A stretch of 64,000 nucleotides of DNA, from positions 77,771,537 to 77,835,536 of the forward strand of contig JAOWCC010001589.1 of NCBI GenBank assembly GCA_030867875.1, read 5' to 3'. The translations under genes were made by a program, and so were the position numbers. Shown here piece by piece: positions 1 to 11,080 of this stretch. The notes under the pieces were generated by a model that had not been told where the DNA came from, made no database searches, and saw nothing but the letters and a program-made list of their open reading frames with translations. Source of the DNA: Actinernus sp. WN-2022. Taxonomy: Eukaryota > Cnidaria > Anthozoa > Actiniaria > Actinernidae. How positions within the stretch are numbered: position 1 is the first letter of the stretch; each line of letters opens with the position of its first letter.

Positions 1-531
1 AGTTAGCCGCGCATGCAAGGACAGCAAATGCTTTACACGGCGGATGATGCCAAGACGTTGATTGACTTTCTTACTGACTCTATCCACGTGGTCTGACCAA
101 CTCATGTTCTGACTGACTGTCACAGGGTCCTAAATATTTAAAAGAGTCCGTTCGGTCAAGAGCATAGCCATTTATGGTCATTGAAACCTCTCTGAAATCC
201 TTGAGCTTGCATGCACTGACATAAATTACGAACTTGCATTTAGATGTATTCAGTGTCAAGAGATTTCTGTTAAACCATTCACACATGGACAGATGGTCTA
301 CGTTCAATTTATCTTTAAGTTCTGGGCATTGGTCGAAGAGCAGTAAATTACTGTATCGTCAGCGTAGAGGGACACCTCGCAGCAATTAACACATGAGGGT
401 AAGTTATTTACGTAAACTAGAAATAGCAGTGGTCCTAGGACGCTTCCTTGAGCCGGAACTCCATGAAATTTTAACCATTTCTCATCAGGGCTTTTCATGG
501 GATTTTCTTGGGATGTTTCACTAGAATGCAA
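1..531 (-). pseudogene. Non-LTR retrotransposon reverse transcriptase fragment, inverted 5' segment
   Basis: On the minus strand this reads as the palm region of a CR1/L2/Jockey-type LINE reverse transcriptase. Visible are the motif [17 protein letters not shown], the catalytic YADD (in [10 protein letters not shown]), then WFNRNLLTLN, SFKYLG and, up to the left edge, WSDHVDRVSKK followed by a helix ending in LLSLHARLT. There is a frame break near 305, so it is a dead copy. It runs off the left edge. The plus-strand block at 609-1014 encodes the part of the same kind of protein that should follow, so the two may be one insertion with a 5' inversion. Confidence 0.8.
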
Positions 532-608
532 TGTTCATGGTTGCATTGACGTAGTTGCATAGGATATTCATGGAGATGACGAGCACGTTGTAGTACGTGC
601 GCGTTAAT

Positions 609-1014
609 TTTCTCGGAAGATCTGTTTTATACTAAAAAGCTTCAAAACCGTACCGCGCGCATAGTAACTTTTTCAAGTTACGATGCTAGCGCCGAAGAGT
701 TATTTAGGTCTCTAAATTGGAAAAAGCTTGATCATCAACGTAAAGTAGATAAATCAATGTTGGTGTATAAAGCTTTGCATAATGAAACCCTGGAGTATTT
801 ATTAATAGATCTGAAATAACACATTATAGTCTAAGAAATTAAGAAAATAAAACTGGCAGTACCGCTCCCGCACACTGACTATTACAAAAGAAGTTTTAGT
901 TATAGCGGAGCGGTGCTGTGGAACAGTTTACCCCAAAACCTAAGACAGGCATCGTCGCTGACAGACTTTAAGTCTCAAATAATTTGCCGTGACTTTCAGG
1001 GTGATATGTCATAA
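609..1014 (+). pseudogene. Non-LTR retrotransposon RT C-terminal fragment
   Basis: The plus strand encodes the region C-terminal to the reverse transcriptase core of a CR1/L2-like LINE: KLQNRTARIV, then LNWKKLDHQR, then YSGAVLWNSLPQNLR and a terminal DFKSQ block ending at a stop at 1012-1014. Two frame changes (around 805 and 840) break it. It lies head-to-head with the minus-strand RT fragment at 1-531. The WNSLP block is the usual tail of such polyproteins, so the 3' end of the element should lie just downstream in the AT-rich stretch. Confidence 0.75.
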
Positions 1015-1059
1015 TAGTGACATGCGATAAACACGGCGTCTTTGTAAAGCAGGATTTTT

Positions 1060-1235
1060 AGTTTGCTCGATCGTGCAGTTTAGTTTCTAGTAGTAGTATG
1101 GTATTATTCGCGTATTATTAGTGTATTATTAGTATTCGATCGAAATCATTATGGCTATTCTATTCTTATCTTTTGACTTTATATTGTTATTATATATAAC
1201 ATTATTATATATATATATTTGAAGCCTGAAGATTT
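1060..1235. repeat. AT-rich low-complexity stretch
   Basis: The stretch is rich in TATTATTAG and TATATATA runs and follows the LINE 3' end at 1014. It is plausibly the AT-rich 3' tail region of that insertion. No gene is seen. Confidence 0.5.
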
Positions 1236-1354
1236 TTGGGTAGGGGTGTGCCACGGAGACCTCAAAACCCTCACCCTATCCCAGACCTAAAAATCTGCCG
1301 TTTACGACTTGAAGCAAATAATCTATACCCTATCCCAGACTTGAAACAAAAAAT
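1236..1354. repeat. Left part of a dispersed CCCTATCCCAGACCT-type repeat
   Basis: The phrase CCCTATCCCAGAC occurs twice here and continues in the same orientation at 3360-3480, on the far side of the large fold-back. This suggests that the fold-back inserted into a copy of this repeat. A diverged copy in the other orientation is at 19683-19925. Confidence 0.5.
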
Positions 1355-1555
1355 ATATATCCTATCCCTATATGGCGTCATATCCCCGCCAAAATTCAAG
1401 TTTGCTTTTCGATGTTCAAGTATACAATTCAACTTTGTTATTCACGTTGCGACATTAGATGTTCGCAATTCAACATTGATATTCACTGTACGATATGCAA
1501 CTTTCACAATTTTCCATCGGTGCAAATTTCCACACTTTGTTTTTCCGTAAGCATC

Positions 1556-1692
1556 CCAAGTTTCGCCATGCAACATTCAAGTTTCGTCATGCAACATTCA
1601 AGTTTCGCCATGCAACATTCAAGTTTCGCCATGCAACATTCAAGTTTCGCCATGCAACATTCAAGTTTCGCCATGCAACATTCAAGTTTCGC
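1556..1692 (+). repeat. 21-bp tandem repeat in the left arm
   Basis: The unit AAGTTTCGCCATGCAACATT plus C is repeated about six and a half times with very few differences. Because 21 is a multiple of three, open frames run through it, but these are not genes. The mirror array in the right arm is at 2876-2975. Confidence 0.9.
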
Positions 1693-2099
1693 GATTGAAC
1701 TTCACGCATGAATGGTTCACCTTTCAATGAAGATTCCGCTGTACCAAGATAGCGCGGGCGCAAAAGAAGGCAACACGTGGGAATCACCGTGTTTCTTGTC
1801 ATGATGAATAACAACAAAAACGCTAGAACGACCCTTCGTCTAGTGGCACAACAGCTGCTATCTCTTGCGAATGAAGGTGAGTATTTTAACCATCAAATAA
1901 TTCACTCTTAGTCTAAGGGTGTATTCGTTTGGGAAATCCAGTTCTCACAAAAACACGAAATCCGAAAAGGGATTTGTTGCTACGGCAACTGTCTAATCCG
2001 TCTAAATTAAATTGGTCACGCTATCCAAAATGGCACACTGGCGAAGAGCTCTCGCTGCGCTCTTCTTTTTGATGATTTTTTTGATACTGAAATAGATGC

Positions 2100-2470
2100 A
2101 GATATTTTGAATGAGTGTGATGACAATGGAGCTGTTCTTTTGCTTCTCATGCAAAGTAACCAACAGACGAACCGAGTGCGAATATCATTGTATTTTGAAG
2201 AGGTTGTACCACACTACCGTCTGTCTGTTTCCTTATGTCTCGCGGGTCAATTCTTCTTGTTCTTTGTCTAGAGCTACCTCAGCATCAAACCCACGGAGGC
2301 AGGGCTCCAGTAGATTTAAGAAAGCATACGAGGTAATCCCGATTGCATGACATGAGAGTCAGTGTCAGATCGATTTGATGTCACGACATCCATGCACTGC
2401 TTTTGAAGTTTATCACCGAGTCTGCAAGGTAATCGTATATCGTTTGTTCATTGACTATTTTACTAATCCG
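2100..2470 (+). pseudogene. PIF/Harbinger transposase relic in the fold-back loop
   Basis: Short translated blocks resemble a HARBI1-type transposase N-terminal region. VSDRFDVTTSMHCF (about 2369-2413) is followed in another frame by FEVYHRVCKVIVY, matching the usual order of an ADRFDVT-like helix and an IHRV-like helix. An upstream block (FEEVVPHY) may also belong. Stops and frame changes show that it is dead. The resemblance is by eye only, hence moderate confidence. Confidence 0.5.
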
Positions 2471-2875
2471 TTTTCGGATTTCCCAAAAAAAACACAAAGA
2501 CAGAAATCCGGATTTGGATTAATCCACGAAATCCTTCTCAGAGATGGACTTCTTGGATCTTGCTAAAGTCGAAATCCGTTTTCGGATTTGCCAAACGAAC
2601 ACGAAATCCGTTTTCGGATCTCGAAATCCGAAAACGGATTTCCCAAACGAATACACCCTTAGACTAAGAGTGAATTATTTGATAGTTAAAATACTCACCT
2701 TCATTCGCAAGAGATAGCAGCTGTTGTGCCACTAGACGAAGGGTCGTTCTAGCGTTTTTGTTGTTATTCATCATGACAAGAAACACGGTGATTCCCACGT
2801 GTTGCCTTCTTTTGCGCCCGCGCTATCTTGGTACAGCGGAATCTTCATTGAAAGGTGAACCATTCATGCGTGAAG

Positions 2876-2975
2876 TTCAATCGCGAAACTTGAATGTTGC
2901 ATGGCGAAACTTGAATGTTGCATGGCGAAACTTGAATGTTGCATGACGAAACTTGAACGTTGCATGGCGAAACTT
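2876..2975 (-). repeat. 21-bp tandem repeat in the right arm
   Basis: This is the inverted counterpart of the array at 1556-1692, read as GAAACTTGAATGTTGCATGGC, but with only four to five copies. The copy-number difference between otherwise matching arms indicates contraction or expansion after the palindrome formed. Confidence 0.88.
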
Positions 2976-3359
2976 GGGATGCTTACGGAAAAACAAAGTG
3001 TGGAAATTTGCACCGATGGAAAATTGTGAAAGTTGCATATCGTATAGTGAATATCAATGTTGAATTGCGAACATCTAATGTCGCATCGTGAAACTTGATT
3101 GTCGTAATAGCAAACAGCAATGTTGAATTGCGAACATCTAATGTCGCAACGTGAATAACAAAGTTGAATTGCATACTTGAACATCGAAAAGCAAACTTGA
3201 ATTTTGGCGGGGATATGACGCCATAATCCCTATACCCTATTTTTAAATGACACTACGAAAGCCGTTGTTTTGTTTTAATATGGTATTTTAAGCTGTAGTG
3301 TGGTCGATAGAGCGCTAAGCATGGCGTCGATTGCAATGACAAGTATATCAAAATCCATA

Positions 3360-3495
3360 CCCTTTCCCAGACCAAAACCGTAAAAAGGATACCCTATCCC
3401 AGACCTCGACAGCTCAAAACCATACCCTATCCCGCGGCACATACCCGTATAGCCCATACCCTATCCCGCGGCACATACCCGTATAGCCCATATTC
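3360..3495. repeat. CCCTATCCCAGACC-type repeat with a short tandem duplication
   Basis: ATACCCTATCCCGCGGCACA and the following CCCGTATAGCC occur twice in tandem with a period of about 36 bp (about 3421-3493). It is the right-hand continuation of the repeat interrupted by the fold-back. Confidence 0.6.
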
Positions 3496-3704
3496 CCGGG
3501 CATGCACACAGGGTCTAAGATGGCAGGCTATTCCAGGCTCTCAAGCGATGCAAAAAGAAAGAAGAGGGAGACTCGGGAGATAGAACGGACGATTATTTCA
3601 AAATGACTAGAACTTCACGTTTTCTTGCAAATTATGGATAACGATCAGACAATGAAAAGGCTGTTATTGTCCGTGAAAAGGAGGCCATCATGGGCACTAT
3701 TTAA

Positions 3705-3810
3705 CAATTAGACCCGCGTCCCGAATGGGCCACGAGTCAATAGCCCACGAGGCGCAATCGAACGGGCTATTTAACTCGTAGCCCATGCATGAGGGTGAGA
3801 GGTCTAATTG
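3705..3810. mobile_element. Short hairpin MITE
   Basis: CAATTAGACC at the left is matched by GGTCTAATTG at the right. Subterminal GAATGGGC and TAGCCCA blocks also pair, giving a 106-bp non-coding inverted-repeat element. Confidence 0.55.
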
Positions 3811-4199
3811 TTTTAGTATAAACTAACTAGTCGGCCAGTAGAAAATAATACAAAGAAACAAATTGAAGTTGAAAAATGTTATTTTATTAAGTTATTATTT
3901 CGTGAAAATACGTGCGGTTTTTCTTAACAATGGAATATCACAAATAGATCAGTATATAGTAGGGTAGCCAATCAGAATGCAGGATTCGTAATAGTCCACT
4001 GGTTGGTTTATACTAAAAAGTTATAGAAAGAGTCAGCTACTTTTAATACCTTTTAAAAATCTCATTCACTAGTCAGTATTATTTTAAATTTGTTTTTAAT
4101 GAAAATTACTACTGGTGTTTCTTTTTTAGCTGTGTTGCTGGATTGGGAAGATCCTGTCTCAGTAAGTTCCATATCCTAAGGATTTCTTCAGTCGGTAAA

Positions 4200-4378
4200 G
4201 CGTAGTCCAAACGAGCAAGTTTTCCTTGACAAGTTTTCCCTTGACAAGTTTTATTTGCTCGTGTAGACGACGAAAAATGACAAGATTTTCCTTGACAAGT
4301 CTCCTTGTTGAAAAACAGGCGTGCCAGTTATTGAACAAGGCAACTTGTCAAAGAAAACTTGCTCGTGTGGACTACGCC
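4200..4378. mobile_element. TIR element (179 bp)
   Basis: GCGTAGTCCAAACGAGCAAG at the left end is matched by the reverse complement of CTTGCTCGTGTGGACTACGC at the right, with TTGACAAGTT subterminal repeats inside both arms. It is non-coding. Confidence 0.7.
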
Positions 4379-4510
4379 AACCCATCCCCCCCCCGGACAA
4401 CAGCCGGCCACCGGGCCAAAAATGTTGTTCAAATGCCCTACCCCATCGTCGTATTAGGCGATCAAATGCCCAGGTTACCCTCGGGACATAGTATTAGTTG
4501 TGACACCGCA
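4379..4510. repeat. GC-rich dispersed repeat, copy 1
   Basis: The C-tract and the phrase CATCGTCGTATTAGGCGATC match, in the other orientation, the copy at 16785-16945. It is one of four related stretches in the window that combine CCCGGGG runs with CAAATGCCC or TCAAATTCCC. Confidence 0.55.
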
Positions 4511-4769
4511 TTTTGTTTTTAACATACAGTTTAATACATAATGCAAGGTTATTAGCAACAATCCAATGTACCATCTGCTGTACAAGGTGCTAATAAAGTA
4601 CATCATCATCAATTTAAATATTCATAAGTATTTTACATTTATATTTTAATACCTTCAAATGCAGCACAAAGCTTTGTTTTTTAAGCCATGGCAGAATTTT
4701 GTCGTCTAAAATGACCTCCATGCACGCTCCAATTACGCCATAACGTCGATCGAGGAAACCATAACATGA

Positions 4770-4935
4770 AATCCATCCGGTGTCAAATTTCCCACTCCAA
4801 GGATAGCTTCCCCACTCCCCGGTCACGAAAACGAGTCAAATGCCCGGGGGGGATGTGGATTTTCGATTTGATCGGTACACAATGGCTCTATCAATTCCTG
4901 CCCCCCCCCCCCCCCCCCCCCCGGCTCCAAAAAAA
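4770..4935. repeat. GC-rich dispersed repeat, copy 2, with poly-C tract
   Basis: GAGTCAAATGCCCGGGGG and TTTGATCGGTACA match the copies at 14290-14445 (other strand) and 16785-16945. It ends in a C-tract of about 20 bases near 4902-4922. Confidence 0.6.
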
Positions 4936-5039
4936 CGGCATATGTGGGGCATTTGACTGAGTTTCTGTTCAATATAACGGGAGTAGCTTAGTTGACTACA
5001 TTATTGCAACCACTGGAATTTTGCAAAGTGTTCAATTAT

Positions 5040-6095
5040 TAAAGATTATATCACTAACTGAACCAGATGTCTCTGATCATGCATTGCCAAACCTCATACT
5101 CTCTCAATATTAATAAACCAGTGGCACTAGACCTAGAAAGACAGCCGATATTACAGTCACACGAAAAGCTCATTTGGAATGACGATGCTAAATACAAAAT
5201 CCACGAATTATTAAATACTATCGAATATATATTAAAGATGGCAGAAATATGTGAAACTAGCGAGGGCATCCCTGAAAGTAATCTTATCTTTCCGCTGTAA
5301 CTTTACCGACCTGCTTTTAGAAATAAGTGAACGAGCAGGTCTTAGACATCAGAAAGTGAGTGAAGCAAAAAAAAATAAAAAATGGTAATCCCCCGGCACG
5401 ATTGGTTCGAAAATTAAAACTTTTAAATTAAGCTTTTAATTAACAAATTATATATAGAAGAATTTAAAGAAGCATTTTAACGCCAAGGGAAAAAAATCAA
5501 GAACCCCCCAAAAGCATTGAAACAGCTGAAAAAGTCTGATCTTCGACTTTAAATGAGATCAAGAACGAACATGCCCAGTTGATACACAAGACTTCCATGA
5601 GTACTTTAAGAAGCAAAACGGTGAACACAACAAAGAGAATGAGATGAGTGAACAAGAGACGATACACTGCAATGAACAAGGTCCTTTAGACTAAGAAATA
5701 ATGGACGATGAGATAACTGCTGATCACTATTGACCAACTAAAAAAAAATTACCAGGTATAAGACAACATTCTAAATGAATTACTAAAAAGTGATAAAACC
5801 CAACTGAAACAACCGTTCAATATTATTCTCGGATCAGGTATATTCCCACAAGACCGGTGTACTAGATTTATTGTCTCCATACATAAAAAAGGATCAATTG
5901 CAGAAAACTGTCGAGGCATGACACTTCTATCATCCCTTTGTAAACTTTTCACATCCATTCTTAATGACATATACTAATACATGGTCCAAAGAGATATTTT
6001 AAAGCAAGAACAAGGAGGATTTAGAAAGCATCTATATACATCCTAAAAGCACTGATATATAGACAAGTATATGAAGGGCTAACCAAAAAAGAAAA
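5040..6095 (+). pseudogene. Degraded LINE polyprotein, 5' half
   Basis: Translated remnants on the plus strand follow the order of a LINE endonuclease to reverse transcriptase linker. PDVSDHALPNL (end of endonuclease) is followed by broken linker blocks, then SGIFPQDRCTRFIVSIHKKG and NCRGMTLLSSLCKLF, which match the RT motif where a new-strand PIHKKG and NYRGI block is normal. Many stops and frame changes are present. The copy is interrupted at 6096 by the TIR element at 6098-6895 and resumes at 6898. Confidence 0.7.
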
Positions 6096-6097
6096 TA

Positions 6098-6895
6098 CCG
6101 TGTAGGACGAAATTTTTGCGGGAGGAAAATTTTGCGGATTGCCGACTCAATTTGTTTTGCGGGAGGAAATTTTTGCGGATCGAGACAGATAAAATTTCTG
6201 CTGGGAGGAAATTTTTGCGGATTTCTGGTCAAGTATAAATAAAATTCAAGGCAGTATCGGTATTAAATTGAAATTTTACTTCCTGACTTACAATTTCGAC
6301 GGGAAGTTTCTATAGTTGTTGTTCTAGCGCCAACATGAACATAAACAACGACCAAACCTGAGGGAATTATTGTACGTTCTTGTAAAAACGTATTAGTCGG
6401 TTATGATAACAGTCTCCGTTTCTTTTGAGGACGTATCTGGAGTTGAATCGGGAATACAGATGCCTGTTGTGCCGGTCGCCTCGGAGTTATGAGAGCACGC
6501 TTTATTTGCTGCAGGAATTAAGTCTGTAGATTAATCCATTGCGTACATGTACTTTGGAATTGACTGTATGTTGTCAGTCTTTATTTACGACAACTGACGT
6601 TGAACGTGACACAGAAGCGGGAAAGTACGGTTTTCCGTTAGAAGCCGGCTATGTGAGAAGAAAAATGTATTTTATTAACTTTGGCTGGCGTTTCCTATTA
6701 TGTTCAATGTTAAAAAGGTGTTGTTAACCCGATATAACCATTAAAACAAGATTTACTATTTTTTTCTCTGGGAGTATATTTTTGCGCCCGAAAATTTTGC
6801 GGGAGTTTTTCTCTGCGGGAGTTTTTTTTTGCGGATCGAAGGAAATCCGCAAAATCCGCAAAAATTAACTCCCGCAAAATTAAACTCGTACACGG
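6098..6895. mobile_element. TIR element with TA target duplication, inserted in a LINE
   Basis: The ends read CCGTGTAGGACG on the left and the complement of CGTACACGG on the right, directly flanked by TA on both sides. Subterminal copies of TTTTTGCGGGAGGAAA and TTTTGCGGAT face inward in both arms. The LINE reading frame continues after it (FVDFKKVFDSIPRNK), so this is a clear insertion. A TA duplication fits Tc1/mariner-like or related transposases. No transposase is seen inside, so it is non-autonomous. Confidence 0.8.
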
Positions 6896-6897
6896 TA

Positions 6898-7245
6898 ACA
6901 TGCTTTTTACGAGTTTCGTCGACTTTAAAAAAGTGTTTGACAGTATCCCTAGAAATAAACTATTTAGAAAAGTAAGGCATACACACAATGTATTCCAACG
7001 ATTTTTCATCAGTAAGAATACGCCGGACAACAGACACATTTCGCTCCTACGCAAAACAGGGATGTACACTTGAGTCCCACTCTTTTTAATTTAATCTCTA
7101 TTTAAGTGACCTACCTGAAAAGTTAGGCAAACTGATGCAGATACAGTGGAAATACAAAATAAGAAAATAAGTGGCAATTTATACGAAGGTGAAAAACTGG
7201 AGGAATTGAAATTGATAGAGCTATAAATTAAGACTTTTCTGATAT
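6898..7245 (+). pseudogene. Degraded LINE reverse transcriptase, 3' continuation
   Basis: FVDFKKVFDSIPRNKLFRKV is the RT motif carrying the first catalytic aspartate. It is followed with frame changes by a QGCTLSPT-like block, FNLYLSDLPEKLGK, then IQNKKISGNLY where the YADD box should be but is lost (reads YEGE). It is the continuation of the relic ending at 6095. Confidence 0.7.
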
Positions 7246-7601
7246 CTGAGGTGAAATAAAGGTTTTGTGTACGTATGGATGTATTAGTAAATATGTAGAA
7301 TATATTGTATTTCACATTCTGCGTAAAAAAAAACATGAAAAATATACATGTAACATTTCAAGAGTTTATTAAGTACCGCTATCAATGCATGCACTAATAT
7401 TTGAAAAAGAAAGTGCGTCAATGGTAAATCATTAAATGATAAATATTTAAGTGAAAAATGTATTTTGCTAACTAGACGTTTGAATTTTTATTTATAAATT
7501 AAAATGTGGCACAATCTTCGTCACTTTTTACAGATGTGTCACATAAAACCTTATGGAGACTTCACATTACATGTACAGTACGAACTAGTTACCGTGTCTG
7601 T
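7246..7601. other. AT-rich spacer, no gene seen
   Basis: Only short overlapping frames and AT-rich sequence are visible, with no splice-consistent or recognisable coding block. Confidence 0.4.
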
Positions 7602-7808
7602 AGCCCGGTTTATATGACACACATTTTGGGCACTGCACTCCTACATTTTCGGCACGGTACTCCTTATTTTTATCGTTTGGAATGCCCCAATACTTTCGGG
7701 CACGGAGTACTGAGACCCTGTGAAAGGGTAGTCGCGACCCGCCTGTTTGGATTGCCGTGTCCACGTTAGGAGTGCCGTGTCTAAAACATTTTTCGTGTAA
7801 ATCGGGCT
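7602..7808. mobile_element. TIR element (about 207 bp)
   Basis: AGCCCGGTTTATATGACACA at the left pairs with the right end, whose complement reads AGCCCGATTTACACGAAAAA. Inner GGCACGGTACTCC and GGCACTCC blocks repeat in both orientations. It is non-coding. Confidence 0.65.
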
Positions 7809-8550
7809 GTCGCTAATGACGTCGCTCCCTCTGAAGTCGTTCGAGTGGTCCTTTTCTAATAGCGCCGGTTTGTTCTTGTTAGTTGCCTGTATGTTACTGC
7901 TGGTTCTAGATGACGTCACGCCAGAGGATGTCGTCATACAAAAGATGCGACAGATCAGGGGACCAGCCGCCATACAAACTGTCAAGGTATTTGTTATAAA
8001 ATAATATGACTATTGGGTTCATTTTTATACATTTGATTGGGTGATATCTAGAGACATGAAGTCAGCTGCAGAACACTTCAAATAACTGGATCACTTCCAT
8101 CGGATGGAAATGTCTTGCAAATTAGAGTTTCCAACAAAATTTCCAAGGAATTTCCAACATATTTCTACCCGTTGGAAGTGTGCAAAACTATGGCAATCAG
8201 TCAAACTTCCAATTAATTTCCAAAAACCTTCAATCCCATGGAAGAGGTTAGTTTTTCAAGTTTTTCAAGTGCATAAGTATTAAGGACAATCTTATCTTAA
8301 AAAAAAAACGACATTTAAACATTTCGCTTCTGCAAAATATATTTAACAAGTAAAGACGCTAGCGCGCTCATGGATTTCTATCTAAAATGCAAGGCACTCT
8401 AAATCAAATAGAACTCGAGTGTTCATTATCTACTAGCCGTCTTAGAATTTGGTCACATCTACGAGACATTTTTTTCTGAAATTATTGGCAACTACTGTAA
8501 GAAACTCTGAACATTTCGAAATAATATACAGGCCGGTCTAGACTATGGGA

Positions 8551-8648
8551 GTAATTAGTATTCTCTATATAGTGAATACTAATGAGGCTATTGTTTTCTA
8601 TTGTTTCATAGCCTTATTAGTATTCTCTATATAGAGAATACTAATTAC
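8551..8648. repeat. Palindromic hairpin element
   Basis: GTAATTAGTATTCTCTATAT on the left is mirrored by the right end, with TGAGGCTAT and ATAGCCTTA pairing inside around a short loop. It is near-perfect and about 98 bp long. Confidence 0.75.
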
Positions 8649-8906
8649 TATGGGATTTAGATAGCTGAAATGGGGAACGCTGATTGGTTGAGTGGGTGTG
8701 ACCATGTTGTAATAGCCATGTATTATACTGTCTTCAAAAAACATGAATAATTAATGAGCATTTTCTCCAATCAGATGAAGCAAATCAGTCACTTGCATGC
8801 TCCTTTTTATCTGATAAAATCTCATCATTCTAAAAAGCCCGCGGAGGGATTTGACTTCAGTCCTAGGGGGAAATGGGGTTAATTGATCAAAATAATGGAT
8901 ATGGTA

Positions 8907-9118
8907 ATTGCTTATCTATACGTACCTTAAAATACGTGTACAGTTTTTGCTAATTTTAGGTCTTTATCAGTGAATTTCTAATTAGGATGAATCTTTATAT
9001 AAAGATTTTTAATTAAGGTGAATCTTTATATAAAGGTTTCATCCTAATTAAGAATTCACTGATAAAGACCCAAAGATAGCAAAAAGTACACGGATCATAA
9101 GGTACCTAGATAATCAAT
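8907..9118. repeat. Long palindromic hairpin element
   Basis: Arms of about 66 bp (with GGTCTTTATCAGTGAATT on the left) pair with the right half. Inside, AATCTTTATATAAAG occurs twice in a nested dyad. It is likely a MITE. No coding sequence. Confidence 0.75.
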
Positions 9119-10828
9119 TTTGCACTAAATTTACTAATATCAGCAGGCTACCAAGATACACATATAATATTTTTAAAATGAAGTTATCCAACTACCATTA
9201 CTTGTTTACCGAGCCACTTTTTAGTTCCAGTTATTAAACCAAACTCAAAGCCGTAACATAATAAAAACGTGCATTAAACTTACAAACATATTACATCATA
9301 TTTTGTGCCGGAGTCAAAAATTTAGAGTCTGCGTGCCATCATGTCAGTCACATCGCTTTCGAAGTCACTCACGACACCAAATCCTTCAAGTGCAGGGTCT
9401 TCTTGCCCTAGCTTGTTCTTTGCCACACAATGGTTTCAGCATCGCGAAACGGCCGCTTGAAGCCAGCGAAACAAACAACATAGTATGGTAATTTATTCAT
9501 GGCATTCCCTTGAGATGTTCGTAATTATCGCAGGCGGTGATTACTCGAATATTTAAATGGTTCATTACGGTAACCATTATAATTTTTTGAAGCCGTTTAA
9601 TAAACTCGCAGCATGTGTTGCTGCGCGCTCGAGTACTTAAACCTGATAAAACACTGAGGCACTGCTCGTTTATTAAACTATACAAAAACACGACGAGCAC
9701 TTGAGAACACGAGAGAAATATTGAAAGCACAAGCCGAAGGCATGTAATTTTGACATTTCTCAAGTGTTCTCAAATGACTGGAGTGCTTTTATGACAGTAT
9801 AATACATGGCTAATACTTATTTACTTGCTTTATGATATAAATTTAAGCGTGTGAGGAAAGCAAAATGTCAATTCAAAACAGTAAATCACGATTGCGCATG
9901 CTATTTATTAAACTCTGATAAAACACGCTTTTTTAGCCAATCAGAGCACGCGTTATATCGTATCCAATCACATTGCAGAACAAAAATTCAAATTGTGCAT
10001 GTGTATTCAGTGACGGTGGCCCCCGCTTACAGTAGTCGCACAGTAACAATCATTTAACCTTATCTTATAAATACCTATGGTTTACTTTTATTCACAGCAA
10101 TTTAACTTCATCAACGAGTTTCGTGAAAAGTACAAACAATATCAAAAGACACGCGTACTAGCCGAGGCTCCGCCACGATCTGTCTCAAGGTAGTCGTGGC
10201 AACGTTAATGAATTTCATATTAGGCGAAAGCTTGTAGAAAGTGGTAATTATGGCAAACTGTAGATATAGGTTACTAGAAAGAAGTTGTTGAACTCACTTC
10301 ACGTTGACTTCAATACTAATGTTACCCTGGGTGTCTTGAGGCTCGAAGAAATAAAATGGGAAGACGCGAGAGAAAGAAGAGCCTCTGGTGTTATCCGTTG
10401 AGAACCTCACTTCCATGCGCTGAGAATCTCACTTCCATGCGCTGAGTTTCAAATCAAGAAAACATGTCAAATCGGTTTTGCTGGGCCATTGAAAAGCCAA
10501 TGAAAATTACTATTACAACCAGCACTTACGGTTGCGCCTGGTAATGAGTCAATTATCCAATCAGGTTCAAATTCTGAACCAGGATAACAATACTCAGTAG
10601 AAGCTCTTATTTTTCTTCTTGTTCTCCTCTTCTCTCTCTCGCTTCTTCGCCTTTTATTTCCTCTGGAATCAGGATATGCTAATGTAGAAAATGTATCTAA
10701 TCATCAGTGACTGGGAAGGCTGGGATGGGTGCCGGGCCAATGGTCCATCACTTGTTCCATTTATGGGCCATAAATTTGTTAAGGGGGCCATCACTTCAAA
10801 ATACTGTAGTGGCGTTTACAATAGTACA
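9119..10828. other. Intergenic stretch without recognisable genes
   Basis: No open frame here resembles a known protein. A phrase of the CCAATCAGAGCACGCG kind near 9938, common in dispersed repeats, is the only feature noted. Confidence 0.35.
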
Positions 10829-11080
10829 GTTTCGTATTCGAAAATTACCGCTGAATGCAAGGACTACAGACGCATGTACGCAGGGTTAGCCTCATTCTGA
10901 AGTTAAACAATCATAAATACCAGCGAGAAGGTGGGCTATTCACAACTCTGCGTATTGTTGTAGTTTACCATTTTGCACCTTCTCGCTGGTATTTATGAGT
11001 GTTTCACTTCAGAATGAGGCTAACCCTGCGTACATGCGTCTGTAGTCATTGCATTCAGCCGTAATTTTCGAATACGAAAC
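10829..11080. repeat. Inverted repeat with about 105-bp arms and 41-bp loop
   Basis: The left arm (10829-10933) and right arm (10975-11080) are near-perfect complements. They include GCGTACATGCG-type and AATACCAGCGAGAAGGTG blocks. A transcript across it would fold into a long hairpin. Short open frames on both strands are shadows of the palindrome. Confidence 0.8.

Larger units (their letters stand above)
1355..3238. mobile_element. Large fold-back DNA transposon with about 590-bp inverted arms
   Basis: The left arm (about 1355-1942) is near-identical to the reverse complement of the right arm (about 2634-3238). Both outer ends read ATGGCGTCATATCCCCGCC and both inner ends read GGTGTATTCGTTTGGGAAAT. 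The loop of about 690 bp carries a degraded Harbinger-like transposase fragment. Each arm contains a 21-bp tandem array, with more copies on the left. TCCCTAT lies on both outer flanks and may be part of a target duplication. The superfamily call is inference from the transposase relic. Confidence 0.8.

Noticed and set aside
1412..1817. Repeat-containing open frames on both strands (QHSSFAM and RNLNVAW units)
   Set aside because: Shadows of the 21-bp tandem array inside the fold-back.
7816..8004. ATG-started frame with a hydrophobic segment and a possible donor at its end
   Set aside because: No recognisable family, no partner exon found, and it directly follows a MITE; could be chance. Left out of the gene list.
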